NCBI GenBank assembly: GCA_036417435.1
Contig: CM070899.1
Location: 66,667,001 to 66,731,000, forward strand
DNA: 64,000 bases
DNA from: Inia geoffrensis
Taxonomy: Eukaryota > Chordata > Mammalia > Artiodactyla > Iniidae
Reading direction: 5' to 3'
The translations under genes and the position numbers were made by a program. This document shows positions 12,801 through 24,960 of this stretch, one piece after another (positions within the stretch are counted from its first letter, which is position 1; every line of letters starts with the position of its first letter). The notes under the pieces were generated by a model. The model was not told the origin of the DNA. It saw only the letters and a program-made list of their open reading frames with translations, and made no database searches.

Positions 12801-13510
12801 AAAAATTGTAATCATTCATTCTCAAATTTAGTCCACAAAGTTTAAGTCTATCATATTATTTAAAAATATGCATTTTATTAATAGCAAAGTACCCATGGCT
12901 AAATTATTCTCAAGGAGGGTTCTCTCAGGGAGGCACCTGTGAGTATTGAAAGGGAGAATTCTATGGTAATGAAGGTAGCAAAATCCAGTATGCCAAAATT
13001 TATAACATAGAAATGAGCTCCAGACTGAAACTTGGCAGATATGAAAAGAGTTTGTATAGTTATTTATATATGCATGATTTAAATGTCTTGGGACAGCCAG
13101 CATGTCTGGTCCAAGGAATCTGACTTCATCCAGATTCAATCCTGATGAAAGATTCTTTTAATTCAACATGTTAATACTTTGTATATGTGTGCCTACGTGT
13201 AAAACACACATAAATGTATGCGTAAATATGTGTACCTCTTCCACAGACGTCCTAGTTTTCAATGGCTAAAATGAGGTGACAAGGGGAATATCACAAATCA
13301 CAAAGCTTTATGCAAATGTCTATGAGCATATTGAATCAACCACTTAGGAAGCAGCTGAAGTAGTAAATTCAGACGAGTTTCAGGGGTGTATAGATATCCT
13401 ATTGGAGAAAGTTGTGGTCTGAGAAAGATTGGAAGAAAACTTGAAATCAACCCCAAAAGCAACAAGGATTTTAGTCTGGTTGACTCTTTCCTAGCTTTAG
13501 GGAAAGAAAA

Positions 13511-13537
13511 TGTGTGTGTGTGTGTGTGTGTGTGTGT
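13511..13537 (+). repeat. (TG)n microsatellite
   Basis: About 13 uninterrupted TG units. Confidence 0.95.
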
Positions 13538-14279
13538 TGTGTCTTAGGTAAATGAATCAAGGTTCAGCAGCAAGACCACTCTTCCCTCTTAGCTTCCCAG
13601 TGAGCCTCATTAGGGATAGGGTGTCACAGAAGTGCCTATTTTAAGAAAGTATGAGCTTCACAAATGCCCACTTTATTAAAAATATGCTTGGTATGACCTT
13701 GTTTCTGAGAAGTGCATTTGCTTCCTTGACAGGACTGGAAGGTGGTTTTTCTGTAAATGATATTCCTCTAGAGCATCCCTCCATGGAGACACTTCTTCAA
13801 TGACTCCCTCTGGCAATAACAGAATCCATGAGGTTGAATCTTCCTTGGGCAATGCTGCCTTTAGTGCATCTCCCAAAATGACATAAATATTTTCAGCCTT
13901 GGTTTTCCTGAATCTGACAGAATATAACAGGAGGCTCCTGTTATGGCAGCACTTCCCCAGGGTGCTGAGGTGCTTAAGAAAGGCTGATGAGTGGCTAAAG
14001 AACCAGCCCAAACTCATCATGTTTTCTCTGCAGATGTACCATCTAAATATTTAGGACTTTCTTCTTTCTATCTTAGCACAAAAAGTTCATGAAGAGGGCG
14101 GAAATAATGTTCTCTAAGAATTCTACCTGTTGTAGAGAAGAGGATATGGGGCAACACTGAGCAGGCAAGGATCAAACCCTGACTTATTTACTGATTTCTT
14201 GTGGTAGTTATTGGTGCAGCTCAACAAATATTTCTAGTTTTCTGCCTTCCAGCATATAGTAGGAATGCATTTCCGCATT

Positions 14280-14612
14280 CAGTTTGGAGTAAGGTGGAGC
14301 CATGCGATTCGTTTGGGCCAATGATTGAGAGGAAGTGACATGTGTTTCTTCCAAGTAGAAGATTTAGTGACTAGAGTGAGACCCTCCAGAAGTCTCTCTT
14401 CTCTTTGCCACATTGAGGGACTATTTAAGAGGGTGGCTGGTCCGTGAGTATGATTCCTGGAGTAATAGCAATGTGAAGGATAGCTCATAGCCAACTTGTG
14501 ATGGACGTGTGGTACAAATACATGAGAAATAAATCTTTGCAGGTTTAAAACTTTGAGATCTGGCGGTTGTTTGTTATCTCAGCAAACCCTAGCCTAACCT
14601 GACTGAGAAACT
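14280..14612. repeat. Probable ancient interspersed repeat, family not assigned
   Basis: The end 'gatctggcggttgtttgtta' through 'ctagcctaacctgactgag' looks like a common mammalian repeat terminus, and the preceding part resembles diverged LTR-type sequence. I cannot name the family. Confidence 0.3.
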
Positions 14613-14745
14613 AGTTCTGTGTCTTTCAGGCTAGCCACTTAACTGTATTTCAGGCTCAGAGTACATGAAATGGGGAAAATAATCCATGATCATTGTGAGC
14701 ATTAAATACAATAATGTACATAGGGCCCTGACATAGTCAAATAGT
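14613..14745 (+). repeat. MIR fragment
   Basis: 'gtgtctttcaggctagccac' followed by 'ttaactgtatttcaggctca', 'gaaatggggaaaataatcc' and 'attgtgagcattaaatacaa' follow MIR order. Confidence 0.55.
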
Positions 14746-14795
14746 AAGATTTGACCAATATTAGTTTTTTTGTCCCTCTATCCTACTCCTATCTC

Positions 14796-14799
<4 letters not shown>

Positions 14800-14845
<46 letters not shown>
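14800..14845 (+). repeat. (AC)n microsatellite
   Basis: About 22-23 uninterrupted AC units. Long enough to be polymorphic. Confidence 0.97.
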
Positions 14846-14847
<2 letters not shown>

Positions 14848-17800
14848 TACTTCCCTTCTTATCAAATGGTGAAGTAGGTAACATCTGCGTCCTTGGTCCC
14901 TTTTCTGGATTTCTTCCCTCTACCCACTCCCCACTCTATCTTCCCTTCTCAGTGTCTTTCCATTTAAACTAGATGTTAAAATCGGCATTTAGTTCAATAT
15001 TATTCTCCCCCTCCCCATAGATTATCTGCATCCAGTAGAGTACACTCTTTTTTACCACAAAGAAATGAATCTTAAGGATGGGATTTAAAGTTAGACATAG
15101 TAGTAAAACAAGGACAGAAAGGAAGGAGGTTAGTGAGTTTGTCTGTAAAAGCACTATGGTTGAGCTTTGCCTGCCCCCTGCCCCATCCCCAGCCAGGGTT
15201 CACCAGCCTATTCTGAACAGGTACCTGGACTTCCTTTGAAATAACTAAAACATTATTTATGTACCCTTCTAGCCCCACCTCCCTGCTTTAGGAATATATG
15301 CATGAAATCCTAACAAACTGTAAAAACTAGAATGATAATAAAGATGAAACATTTGGATTCAATAGCATATATATCTTATACACTTCCTTGTAGTTACAGT
15401 TAACGATAATCAATGCCTTCCTGATGTAATTACATGAAACATTAGACCTAACATTTATCCTTTTATATTAAGACCCCTTTGTCAATGACAATACCTGGTT
15501 TTCATCTTTAAACTCTGGTACTTATTTTTGACAAAATAAATAACCCCCAGTTCTTACCATGGCTGTCTGTAAAGTTTAATCACACATCATATAACTTTTT
15601 TTCTAGCTTCAAACCAGGTTAGCTTCCATATGAATATAACCGCTAAAAATAAGTAATTTAAAAATAGGAAATGCTAAAAAGTAGGTGAGGGACATTTCCA
15701 TTAAGTCACTGATCTGAAACATATCTATATAGTGTTGAGTGGTTCAGGAGCCAAAGGTGGCAGTGAACCAAACGCCCTTTCTTATAAGGAACTTAAATAT
15801 TCCTCTAATTTATTTTATAAAAACCAGAAAGAAATCTACAAATATGTAGAGTTAAAGCCAAATATCTCAGCTTAACACGGGGTGGGGGGGGAACACTGCA
15901 CATTCACATCTAATTAAGTAAAAGTCATTTTTCAAAAGCTAAAGGCTGAAATTTTCACAATTTAATCCAAATTTTTATTAGCAAACTCTAATGATTATCC
16001 TGATTGCAATTAATAAAATCTCCCAAACAGGTCAACTCATTTAAGTGCTATCTGTAACCATTTGGATTTTAACATGATGGTTATTACTTATTACCGTGAA
16101 ACCAAGTAGCACAATGAGATATTGATTACTTTTAACCTTTAGATCCAAGGATTCAAGAAAGGTTAGAATAGGGGAACATTCTTCCCTTCTTGGCTGGCAA
16201 ATGTATAGCCTTCAGGAGAATTAAAATGATTCCCACTGGCCAAGTAGATCCAAGATTAGTTCATTCTCCGGGCTGACAAGAAATGATGATGCTTTTAAAA
16301 ATAACACCCAGCACGTATCTAGTGGAGTGTTACATTTATATAACCAATGGCCTCAAGATGTGCTTCACATCACAGCAAATCTCAGGCTGTTAACCCTTTA
16401 CCAAGTTTTGCTTGTGAAAGTATCTTTGTTGGAATGAGATATTAAATGTAATAGCTTTAATTGGAATAAACTCATCTCATTAAACCAAGTTCTCTGGTAG
16501 GTTCCAAAAGGCTGAACACAATCACTGCCCACTGTTGGCCACTAGCACTTCTTTTGGTTTTCTTTTTACCATGACAACATTTAGAAATAATTTTCACACT
16601 TGTGCCACTGAAAAGCAATGAGTTCTAGGTAGAGTCCAGCAAAGCCATGGGCAAGGGAAACATAACAGTTATGTGTTAGATTAATTTGCAGAACACTTGG
16701 CATTATTATTGCCAAGTTGTCAAATTGCTCCAAGTTGTTCCGGAAGGTTGTTATTAATAGTATGTTTTCTGAGGAAAGTTCTGTCTACTTTTGGAACTGC
16801 ATTTCTGTTGCCAAGGAAACTCCTTTAAGCACAGTTTTCTAGGAGCACACTGCTGCTTTTGTTTGCCAGTGTCCTATTCATATCATCTAAGTAAGCGTTT
16901 TATATGCTCCAGCCTTCGGTCCCAAATGTTGAAGTTTTAGCCCATTTAAGTTGCTTTTTCAAACATAGCTAATGCCTGCTATGATTTTCCTCTCCCTTTA
17001 TCCCCCTTCTCTCTCCACTCTCCACCCAAAGCCCCTCTCTCCCCGCCTTCTTCCCACTCTCCCTCCAACATGCCCAAATCTTACTATTCAAGGTTTATTT
17101 TTTTAAACAGTTGCATTAGGGAAGATAGTTTTCACAAGTTTTTGATGAATTAACTTCAATTTGAATAATAATTCCATAGGTTGTAGCATTAGTCCTTCAA
17201 GTGTTAATTATCTTTTCACTCTAAAATTAATGTAGTCATTTCCTACTGACTCCTCTACCCCATTTACTGAAGTGCTGAGGAAAACATGTCATTGAGTCCT
17301 GAGCCAGCCCTGTTGTTGTGATTAAGCATGGTCACATGGCCCATCCCTGCCAAAAGGAGGGCCCTGAGAAAAGGTGACAAAGACAGTGATTTCCTGTCAG
17401 CAAAGAGTAAGACAGGGCTGTCTAGAAGTGATGCAAATGAGGGGAACTTTCCCCACGGCTTGTTTGATCCACTCTAGGCCAGAGCAGGCCAGGCCAGGGA
17501 GAGAGGGAGAAGCACAATACAGCAGAGGCTGCCCAGAGAGCCAACGCACCTTCCGGCCAGTGGCTCACCCGCCAGAGACAAAAACTGCTGGCGGGGCTTC
17601 CCTTCCTTGCCCCTCTGCACACAGAGCCAGCTATTTCTTGGCATACTATTCTCTTAACATCCTTCTTTTTTTTTTTCCTTTTAAAAAAGCAACGAAAATA
17701 GGTATTATAAGCTCCAGCATAAATAGTGTTTCATATATTGTTCAGAAACCACATCCATCTACTTTTTCTTCTAAACATTTTCAGGATAAGTTTTGCCTTT

Positions 17801-20029
17801 TCTCAGAAAAGAAAAGAAAAGGAAAGAAAAAAAACATATACATGTATTCAGAACAAACACTGATTAATCAAAGCTCAAGTTAATATGACAACTAATCTAC
17901 GGACTTTTTGAACTTTAATAAAAATGGAACAACAAATTCACTTCTAGATAGCAGTGGAGGTGGCCTAGGTTTTTCCATTCCTATCACTTTAAAAAAGATT
18001 AGATAATGTTTTTTGAAATACTATATATAATGGTTTTAAGCATATTCTTCTTATCTTAATGGAGTTTTAATCTAACATACAATTAAGCTCTACAAATAAT
18101 CTACTGGGAAAGAGGTAAAAAATTATCATTAGGTTCTTGTGCCTGATATATCTGGTACATTTTTACCTTGATTGCTTCAATAACTAGTAATTTGCTTCAT
18201 TTTGAACAATCAAGGTAGAAAATTTTGGTACTGAGATTCCAATATAAGGCCTAATTAACAGAATTTAACTTTTTGACATGTACTTCTATTCTTGTAAATT
18301 TTTTTAAATAAGTTCATGGATTTTCTTCTATTTTAATCCTAGCTACTATGACCTGGACTATGAACCAGCCTACCATTACATTTTTAAGAGCTCAAGTTCA
18401 GTCATAAAGGTATCAAGCCACATCTGAAATTATTTAGATCAATGTAGTCCAGAACAAAATGAAAGAGAGCTATTGTAGAGGGTTGAATTTATAAAATACA
18501 GGAATAGCATGATTAACCTGTTTTCTACGATTGGTTCATAGCTATGGCATCATTTGGCATCATTTTGGCATCAATAGTTATAAAATAACAAGTCAACTAT
18601 ATCTCATTTTTCATTTTTTACACTGTATTTCTTATTCCTCAGAATTTCTTATCTCATTCCATACACGTTTCTTTTAAAAGTCATAATGCTTGTCTTATAA
18701 TACACATCCAAATTCTCTAAAGTAACATTTTCTCCTTTAAAATTTAGCCCTTTCTTGTATCTGGCTTTTCTTCCTGAAACAATTCTTCTTTCAATGTTTT
18801 GGTTTTAAAAATTTGTTTGTATTTGATTTTTTAGCATTTTCTTATTTATTCATTCATTTACCCATGATTTTAATTTACTCCTTTATTCTTTTTTTCTTTG
18901 GTTAACTTTGAATTAACTAATTTCAACTGCTTTTCCATGTCTTCAACGTTTATGTTTCTTTCTCATTTTACTAATAACTTCTTCTTTTCCAATATATAAT
19001 AACAATGTCCTTTCATTAATTCCATCTGGTCACACTATCATTGAAAGGAGCTACCTATGGGCGAGAGCTGTGCTCAAAATCTCTAACCATTATCTGGCAA
19101 TAGAGTCAGAGAAAAAATAACTAACTCATTTGTCAGAAGTATTAAGTTCAGAAATCTACTTGTAAGAAATATTGTGGTTAGGCATTTCTCTACTATACCA
19201 TTCTAACCCCTTATGTAAAAAAATCCTCAAAGAAAATATCTTCATTTCTAAGTATCAAAATAAACAATTTCTCCAAAGGAAGTATAATGTTTTTTGTCAT
19301 GGAAAATGTAAATTTAGCATTTGACCACATTTCCTTCTTTGCTTTCACTACCGGGAAACCCAGAATAAACTTTTAGAATCATCTTTAGTAATTGTGTAGG
19401 ACCTTATAGTCTATGTGCCTACATATTAACTCTTCTCACAGAAATAGAATCCAGCTTACACATATTTTCCCAGTTCTGATTTGTACTTATATATTAAAAA
19501 TATTTTTATTATTCCCCTGTGAATTCTTGTAAGTTCTTACAACCTCAAACCAATAACAAAATAAAAATGCAGTTAATATGTTTAGTGAGCATTGTATTGT
19601 ATAGAATGAATGGTTCTTTTCCTTTTTCACACAGGATACATTTTTACAGATATGCCAATGGAGAAAGATAGAGGACACTTGCATTTTTCCCATAAAAGCA
19701 GAAAACATGAGTAACCAACCCTCTAAATTAAGTATAGCGTCTTCAGTGTAAATTCCCTGAAAGTATACAGGTCTTGGTTGAAGTGAGTGTTAATATGGTT
19801 ATCTTTTTTTTTAAGCTGGAAGGGTTATTTTTAACCCCTGAGAAGTAATATAATCTAATATTTTATTGATGAGGAACAGCTAAGCCATTCACTCGAGGAA
19901 CAAATCTATAAATGTGGTGTTTTAGTGAGCTTCACACTACCCGAAAACAGCTCTTGTTTAATTATAACAATAATCACCAGCCTACAACTTCTGAATTGGG
20001 CCCTTGAACTTAACCCTTGAAACCCCACA
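14846..20029. other. Repeat-poor intronic DNA
   Basis: 15840-17300 shows no repeat family that I recognise and has mixed composition, unlike the AT-rich decay around it. 16990-17070 is a strong polypyrimidine tract. 17440-17640 is moderately GC-rich. 18590-19010 is T-rich and may be a decayed LINE. No supported exon. Confidence 0.5.
16990..17070 (+). repeat. Polypyrimidine (C/T) tract
   Basis: Almost purine-free run from 'ctctccctttatccccc' to 'ttcccactctccctcc'. On the minus (AKAP6 sense) strand this is a purine tract. Capable of non-B structure, but no mirror repeat was seen. Confidence 0.7.
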
Positions 20030-20290
20030 CCAATCCAGGACGGCTAGGGGCTCTGTCACCTGTGCTCTGCAGGTGGCAGAGAACAGCAGTGCCCTGTGGC
20101 AAGGAAAGAAGCCCATGACAGGGCACAGCCTCACGGCACTTCAGATCGAGCCGCGCCTGCTGCAGAGGGCAAGGCGGCAGCAACAGCCGCTGCCTGGTCT
20201 CCAGCCCGCCCATCATGGAGATGCTTCCAGGCCACTCAGTCTATAAAATATATAGGATGGGGGAGGAGGTGTCTTGAGCTTCCCTGAACC
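20030..20290. other. Short GC- and CpG-enriched island in an AT-rich intron
   Basis: The stretch has clustered CpGs ('gatcgagccgcgcctgctg', 'ggcggcag', 'agcccgccc') amid AT-rich flanks. Short open frames cross it on both strands. A TATAAAA element sits at 20242-20248 at its right edge. It could be an enhancer, alternative promoter, unannotated exon or an old insertion. No family is recognised. Confidence 0.45.
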
Positions 20291-22398
20291 CAAGAATAAT
20301 GCCACCTTTGGTCTGCAGATATGAAAATATGAAGCTTTTCCTTTGCAAGTGGGTTTTAAATATTTCTCCATTAATAGTTAATGCACATGCAGACAGCTCC
20401 CTGTGATTATGAATTCTGGCTTCGTAACGCTAGTCCAAATAGGAGCTGAACTTTCAAAATCATGGTGTTACTTTTGACAAATTAAATTGTCCTACTTAGG
20501 AAGGTAGCAGGAATGAAGAGAAAGAAAATGAGAGAGTGGGGGTAAATTCTCCTTGGAGCTGATTCTCAGATTGAGGAAGAAAAAAATCGAGAAAATACTA
20601 CATTTGTGTTTTCTAAGCTGATGATACTGACAATGTTTATTAGAAAATAGCTTCAGAAGGTCCCCATTCTGAGGCTGAGCCAGACCGAGAAGGGCGAAGG
20701 AAAGACATTGGCAGTATGTCTCACTGTCTCCAAACAAAGAAGAAAACATATTTAAGGGAGTGGTTACTTTTTAATAAGAATCAGGTTGTTCTAATGGCCC
20801 TGCAGTTTAAAACTAATCAGAAAGAAAGTGATCTTAAATTTCTAACAATCTGAAAATAACAAGAAATGTTTTAAACAGATAATCCACTTTACAGCCCATT
20901 GTAATATTAAGGTTCTAAATTATGTGAGGTTGTATCTATGTATTCTTTGCCTGTTAAACCTAATTCTCTTCCTTTAAAAGTTCCTTGAATATTTTGCTGG
21001 TTTGGGGTAACCAAGATATCATAACAGGTGCTCCACTCAGGAGGTCTGCTGAATGAATAGTCTGGGGTCTTTATCAGAAGTTCCATATCTAGGAGTTATG
21101 GTCACATGATTTTCTAGCAGAGACAAGAATATAAAATAAACAGGTAAAGTCAGGAAAGGTGGTGTCTAACGTTGAAAATGCCAAAATATCTTCACACTCA
21201 CTGACAACCATCTTACTATCTTTTCTCTAACCCAACATTTCCAAAGGTGATTTTCAGGCAACAACCTAGGACTGAGTAATGCAGAATTGGGGTCTGGGCA
21301 TGCCTATGCATGCCAGGAAATCAGCTGAAAGATGAAACAGAGAGAGCCGCACCCCAGGGAAAGGAGAACAAAAGTTTCAGATGCTATGATAACAGGAATA
21401 ATGATTCTGTCCTGATCTACAGTTCCTGGAATTTTACCATCACTCAGTTGAAGGTCTCTCTTAAAAGTTTTTCACCCTCATTGTTTACATTAATAGCAGG
21501 GGTCATGAGCTTCAATCCCATCCTTAATTGTTTTAACTCAACAACTATTAGTTCAATATCAACCATGTAAGGTGCTTTGCTTAATAACAAAGAATACAAG
21601 GGCAAAGCATTTTTCTTGCTGTTATTCAAGCATTTTAAGAAATGAAGATGATGTAGATAAGTTGAGATAGATTGAAAATGCTGTGAAATGAGTTGGGTGT
21701 CCAACTGAGTTGTCACAATGACTAGGGGAACATGAATAACAAATGTCCTGTAGTGGAAGAAACGGTTGCACAAACTAATAAAAAAATTGTTTTGTCCCAA
21801 ATGTCAATGGTGCCCTTGGTGAAAAATGCTGATGAGGCATTGGTAATTTTTAGGGCCAACAAATTTTAAGATTAAAGATGATTAAGGTAAATTCAAATGG
21901 TATCGAAAGCCTAGAAAGGCTGGGGACCAACTGAAAAGCTTTAGTCCTTTAGGGGTCTCTGTGATCAACCGGCTCCAAACCTCCTTCTCCCAAGGCATTA
22001 GTTTTGTTGATTCCTAGAAAAGCAGATTAGAACAGAGAAATGGGACACTGAAAATGTTGACCTAACCTAAGAATCCCTGGGGATTCTTGGCAAAGACCTG
22101 AAATTAATTTTCTTCCCTCAGTTTTTCTAATTCAGGAGCCACCCCAAGTTCTAAATGACTCCTTCATCAACATCCTCAGGATTGCTTTGGAGGTTTCTAA
22201 ACCTCTGGAATAATTTGGGAGCTTATATAAAGAGAGACACTCTACAAACCTATAGCACTGTCCTTGGTTTCTAACATAATCTTTAATTTGTTTACAAGCC
22301 TAATGCAAAATCAGTGCTAGTCTAGTGAGCTTAGATTATGCTGAGCATCTGAAAGAAGAAACAGAGGACATGAGTCACAAGTGAAGAGCCCCAGTAAT
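20291..22398. other. Intronic DNA with a possible L2 trace
   Basis: 21520-21660 has a weak L2-like order ('caaccatgtaaggtgctttg' then 'aagaatacaagggcaaagc'). Nothing else recognised. Confidence 0.4.
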
Positions 22399-22411
22399 AA
22401 AAATGTTCGGA

Positions 22412-22618
22412 GGGCTTCCCTGGTGGCGCAGCGGTTGAGAGTCCGCCTGCCGATGCAGGGGACGCGGGTTTGTGCCCCGATCCGGGGGGATCCCACATGC
22501 CGCAGAGCGGCTGGGCCTGTGAGCCATGGCCACTGAGCCTGCGTGTCCGAAGCCTGTGCTCCGCAACGGGAGAAGCCACAACGGTGAGAGGCCCACGTAC
22601 CGAAAAAAAAAAAAAAAA
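22412..22618 (+). mobile_element. CHR-type SINE (short young form)
   Basis: Head 'gggcttccctggtggcgcag', complete body and A-tail at 22603-22618. Flanks 'aaaatgttcgga' (22400-22411) and 'aaaatgtttgga' (about 22615-22625) are a target duplication with one C/T difference. Confidence 0.95.
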
Positions 22619-22625
22619 TGTTTGG

Positions 22626-24413
22626 AAAAATATTATAATCCAGAAGTACTGACTGGGTGGAATAATGGCCTTCAGTATGCCAGAATGGGAATTCTAAGGC
22701 AGAGCACTTACAAGGAAACCACAAGTAAAAGAAGAGTGCACTTTTTGTTCAATGTTTTCCTATTAATTGTGATGTAAATTATATGAATGTGATTTTGACA
22801 AAGAATAGCACTGTATCTAAAAAAAAATAGTGGTTTATGTGCAAAATACAAAATGCATCAAGAAGAAAAGAAATGTTATTTGGCATCATGGGCGAAATAA
22901 AATCTGAGATAATGGCTTATGATTAGATAACTTTTGTATTTTTTTTTTCTTTTTTGGCTGGACTTTTAATGCTTAAGTCTTAGGAATGAAACAAATATTT
23001 TTGTACCATTAAATTAATATAGATTTATAGGCACTTTTCACACATAATTCTCGATCCCGGCATGAAATGCGAAATCACCTGGCTTTGGTTACATTAGGTT
23101 GAAATTGTTATTCTAACAGTATGTGAGGCCAGAAGATGGTAGCTTTGTGGGTAATGTGGACAGCTATCCATATAGGAAACAGCTAGTAGTCAACAAATTT
23201 GATTAATGTTGGACAGAATTCTTTAGGGAGTAAAATATCACCTTTTGCTGAGTCCCTAGGGAGCGTGTATCTTCTCTTAACTAGGATGATCCCTGAGGGA
23301 CACTAATTAAAGTCTACCAGACCCTTGAAAATAAATATCTCTCTTTAGAGGAGGTAAAATTTAAAATAATATATTAAGGAAAGGTAACTTAAAATGATAA
23401 AAATTGGAGAAGAAAGAAGACAACTTTTATTTGACCTTGAATGTACTTCTTATTCTATAAGAAATTTTAAAAAGCTAGAGGGTAGTTGTTTCTTGTCTAT
23501 TATACTGTTGCTGATTCTGTGGTTAGTTATTAATTTTATTTTTTATGATTCGCAATCTGCTCTTTGAAATATGCCATATGCTCAAAGCAATTCAAGGATG
23601 ACAACTGTCAGAATTACTCCAATAAAAATTGCCTAAATGAGGAAGATTTACTGCAGTCTGATATTTCAGTGGAAAGTCCCTCTACCCTCCCCAACTGCTT
23701 TTTCAGACACTGAATCTTACAACCATTTTTTTCAGTCAAAATCACATGGTTGTTTTGTAAGAACTTCTAAGACTATTTAAATAGAATTGGTAAAACACAT
23801 TAAGCTAGGGGTGAATTAACAGACATGGAAAACAATATAGATAGTTATTAGATGGATTGCCTACAATCAATATGTTGAGTACAAAGCCAGTTTTCTTAAA
23901 TCACATGCAAATGCATTGACTTAATTTGACAACGTCTGCACTATGTAACACCAATAAACATTAAATTGGACAAGGCCTGTACCCCGAAAGCAGCAAGCCA
24001 AACAGAAGGCAAATTTCTCTTATCTCTGGAAAGATCTGAGGGGTGGATAGACTCCACCTGAGTGCTCCAATCAAAACACATTTTGTTAAATGTTACCAAT
24101 CCATTTATCCTTCATTTTGTTTCAGTCTACTTATTAATGCAGTTTCATTTATTGCTATTCATCTTGAAGATAAACCTTTGTCCTTCTATAGAATTACACC
24201 AAATAGAATGTGATAAAGGGAACTTTCTTGCAATTATGATGTCCATGCAGCCTGTCAGCACACAAGGGATGGAAATGAGTTCGGGGACAGGGAAGGGAAT
24301 TCTAATAGACACAATGATACATACAATGAACGCAAGAGATATCCTGAGAGAAAGACTTGTCAGGCTAATCAGATCTTCCACAGCAAGGTAAAGGCAAGAA
24401 GGGTAGCTCTGAC
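22626..24413. other. Intronic DNA, nothing recognised
   Basis: AT-rich unique sequence up to the AKAP6 exon donor. No repeat or RNA gene recognised. Confidence 0.5.
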
Positions 24414-24534
24414 CTTGTAAAGATGCCGCTGCTGCTCCTCTGACATCATCAGGTCGTGACTGTCCATCACGAGGGACTCCATGTCAATCAGCCAATCCCA
24501 GAGCTCCTGATATTCTGAATCAAAGTCCAGGAGC
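24414..24534 (-). CDS. AKAP6: AKAP6 internal coding exon (downstream of the two seen), spectrin-repeat region
   Basis: This 121-nt exon adds one base completing a glycine codon, then 40 codons beginning LLDFDSEYQELWDWLIDME and ending SEEQQRHLYK. The motif xELWDWLIDMES is the first helix of a spectrin-like repeat, with the conserved tryptophans visible. It continues the exon at 39371-39519 in AKAP6. The acceptor on the minus strand is ...CCTTATTTTCAG ending at 24535, and the donor is GTCAGA from 24413. The exon ends in phase 0, so the next exon, outside this window, starts on a whole codon. The protein here lies in the roughly 770-1190 spectrin-repeat block of the approximately 2,300-residue scaffold. 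That block mediates nuclear-envelope targeting and enzyme docking. No frameshift or stop is present. The identity rests on recognition of a highly conserved sequence and on the exact phase match between the two exons. Confidence 0.87.
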
Positions 24535-24869
24535 CTGAAAATAAGGCACAGAATGTATTATGCATAAATACAGCGTAGCTGTTCAAATCTCATATTACAA
24601 TAATATATTCTTGAAAACCTATGATATTCCTAGGTGATACCTGTAAAAGGAGAAGGAAAAATTCTCTGTGTGGTTAAACAGAGGGCAAAATAGGAACTCA
24701 AGCTTGTGACATAGCCATTTCTTAGATTTTGAAAACGTACCATGTAATTCTGATGCGCATCCCTGAGACATATCATGGCTATTTCCATTTGTTCACTCTT
24801 TCTGAGGATTTGCAGCATTTGAACAAAATGATTACTACTATGTCCTTGAGAAAGAGCGTTGCCATATTT

Positions 24870-24960
24870 AACAGAATGAGAAAATGGAGGGTCAGTGCCT
24901 TGTGAAGGTTACACAGTTCAAGAACTTGGGGTAAAAACAGCACTCTCAACAGTCAAAAAC
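24870..24960 (-). repeat. MIR fragment
   Basis: 'gagaaaatggagggtcagtg' and 'cttgtgaaggttacacagtt' match the reversed MIR core. Confidence 0.5.

Larger units (their letters stand above)
9746..14280. other. Mostly unique intronic DNA
   Basis: No coding exon or RNA gene recognised. A weak MIR/L2 trace is near 10945-11000 ('agtatttactgagtgtc'). A clearer L2 piece is at 12690-12800 and a TG microsatellite at 13511-13537, both listed separately. Confidence 0.5.
1..24413 (-). other. AKAP6: AKAP6 intron, 5' part of this intron (3' end lies beyond the window)
   Basis: The intron begins with the donor GTCAGA at 24413-24408 on the minus strand and runs off the left edge. The next AKAP6 exon should be long and encode the remainder of this spectrin repeat, but no such reading frame is present, so the intron is at least 24.4 kb. 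Confidence 0.75.

Noticed and set aside
13676..14020. 114-codon minus-strand frame, same strand as AKAP6
   Set aside because: Considered as an AKAP6 exon, but its content does not resemble spectrin repeats or any AKAP6 segment I know, and it is not bounded by convincing splice sites in frame.
14751..14972. Open frames made of His-Thr or Cys-Val repeats at CA/TG microsatellites
   Set aside because: Translated dinucleotide repeats (also at 32546-32771 and 33299-33621).
15643..15652. MEF2-like site 'ctaaaaataa' (also near 4368)
   Set aside because: It matches consensus and the host gene is muscle-expressed, but such A/T-rich decamers are expected by chance many times in DNA of this composition.
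17438..17453. kappaB-like 'ggggaactttcccc'
   Set aside because: Near-palindromic, but the spacing between half-sites is longer than a standard NF-kB site and there is no supporting context.
17374..17883. Longest non-repeat open frame (169 codons, plus strand)
   Set aside because: It has no recognisable domain and turns into low-complexity Phe/Lys-rich sequence. It lies antisense to AKAP6 and lacks supporting splice or promoter signals. Length alone is compatible with chance in 64 kb.
22317..22777. Overlapping open frames of 60-135 codons at the CHR SINE
   Set aside because: The same Arg/Pro/Gly-rich peptides recur at every CHR SINE (5.9, 9.4, 28.2, 42.5, 44.3, 61.6 and 63.2 kb). They are SINE shadows, not genes.
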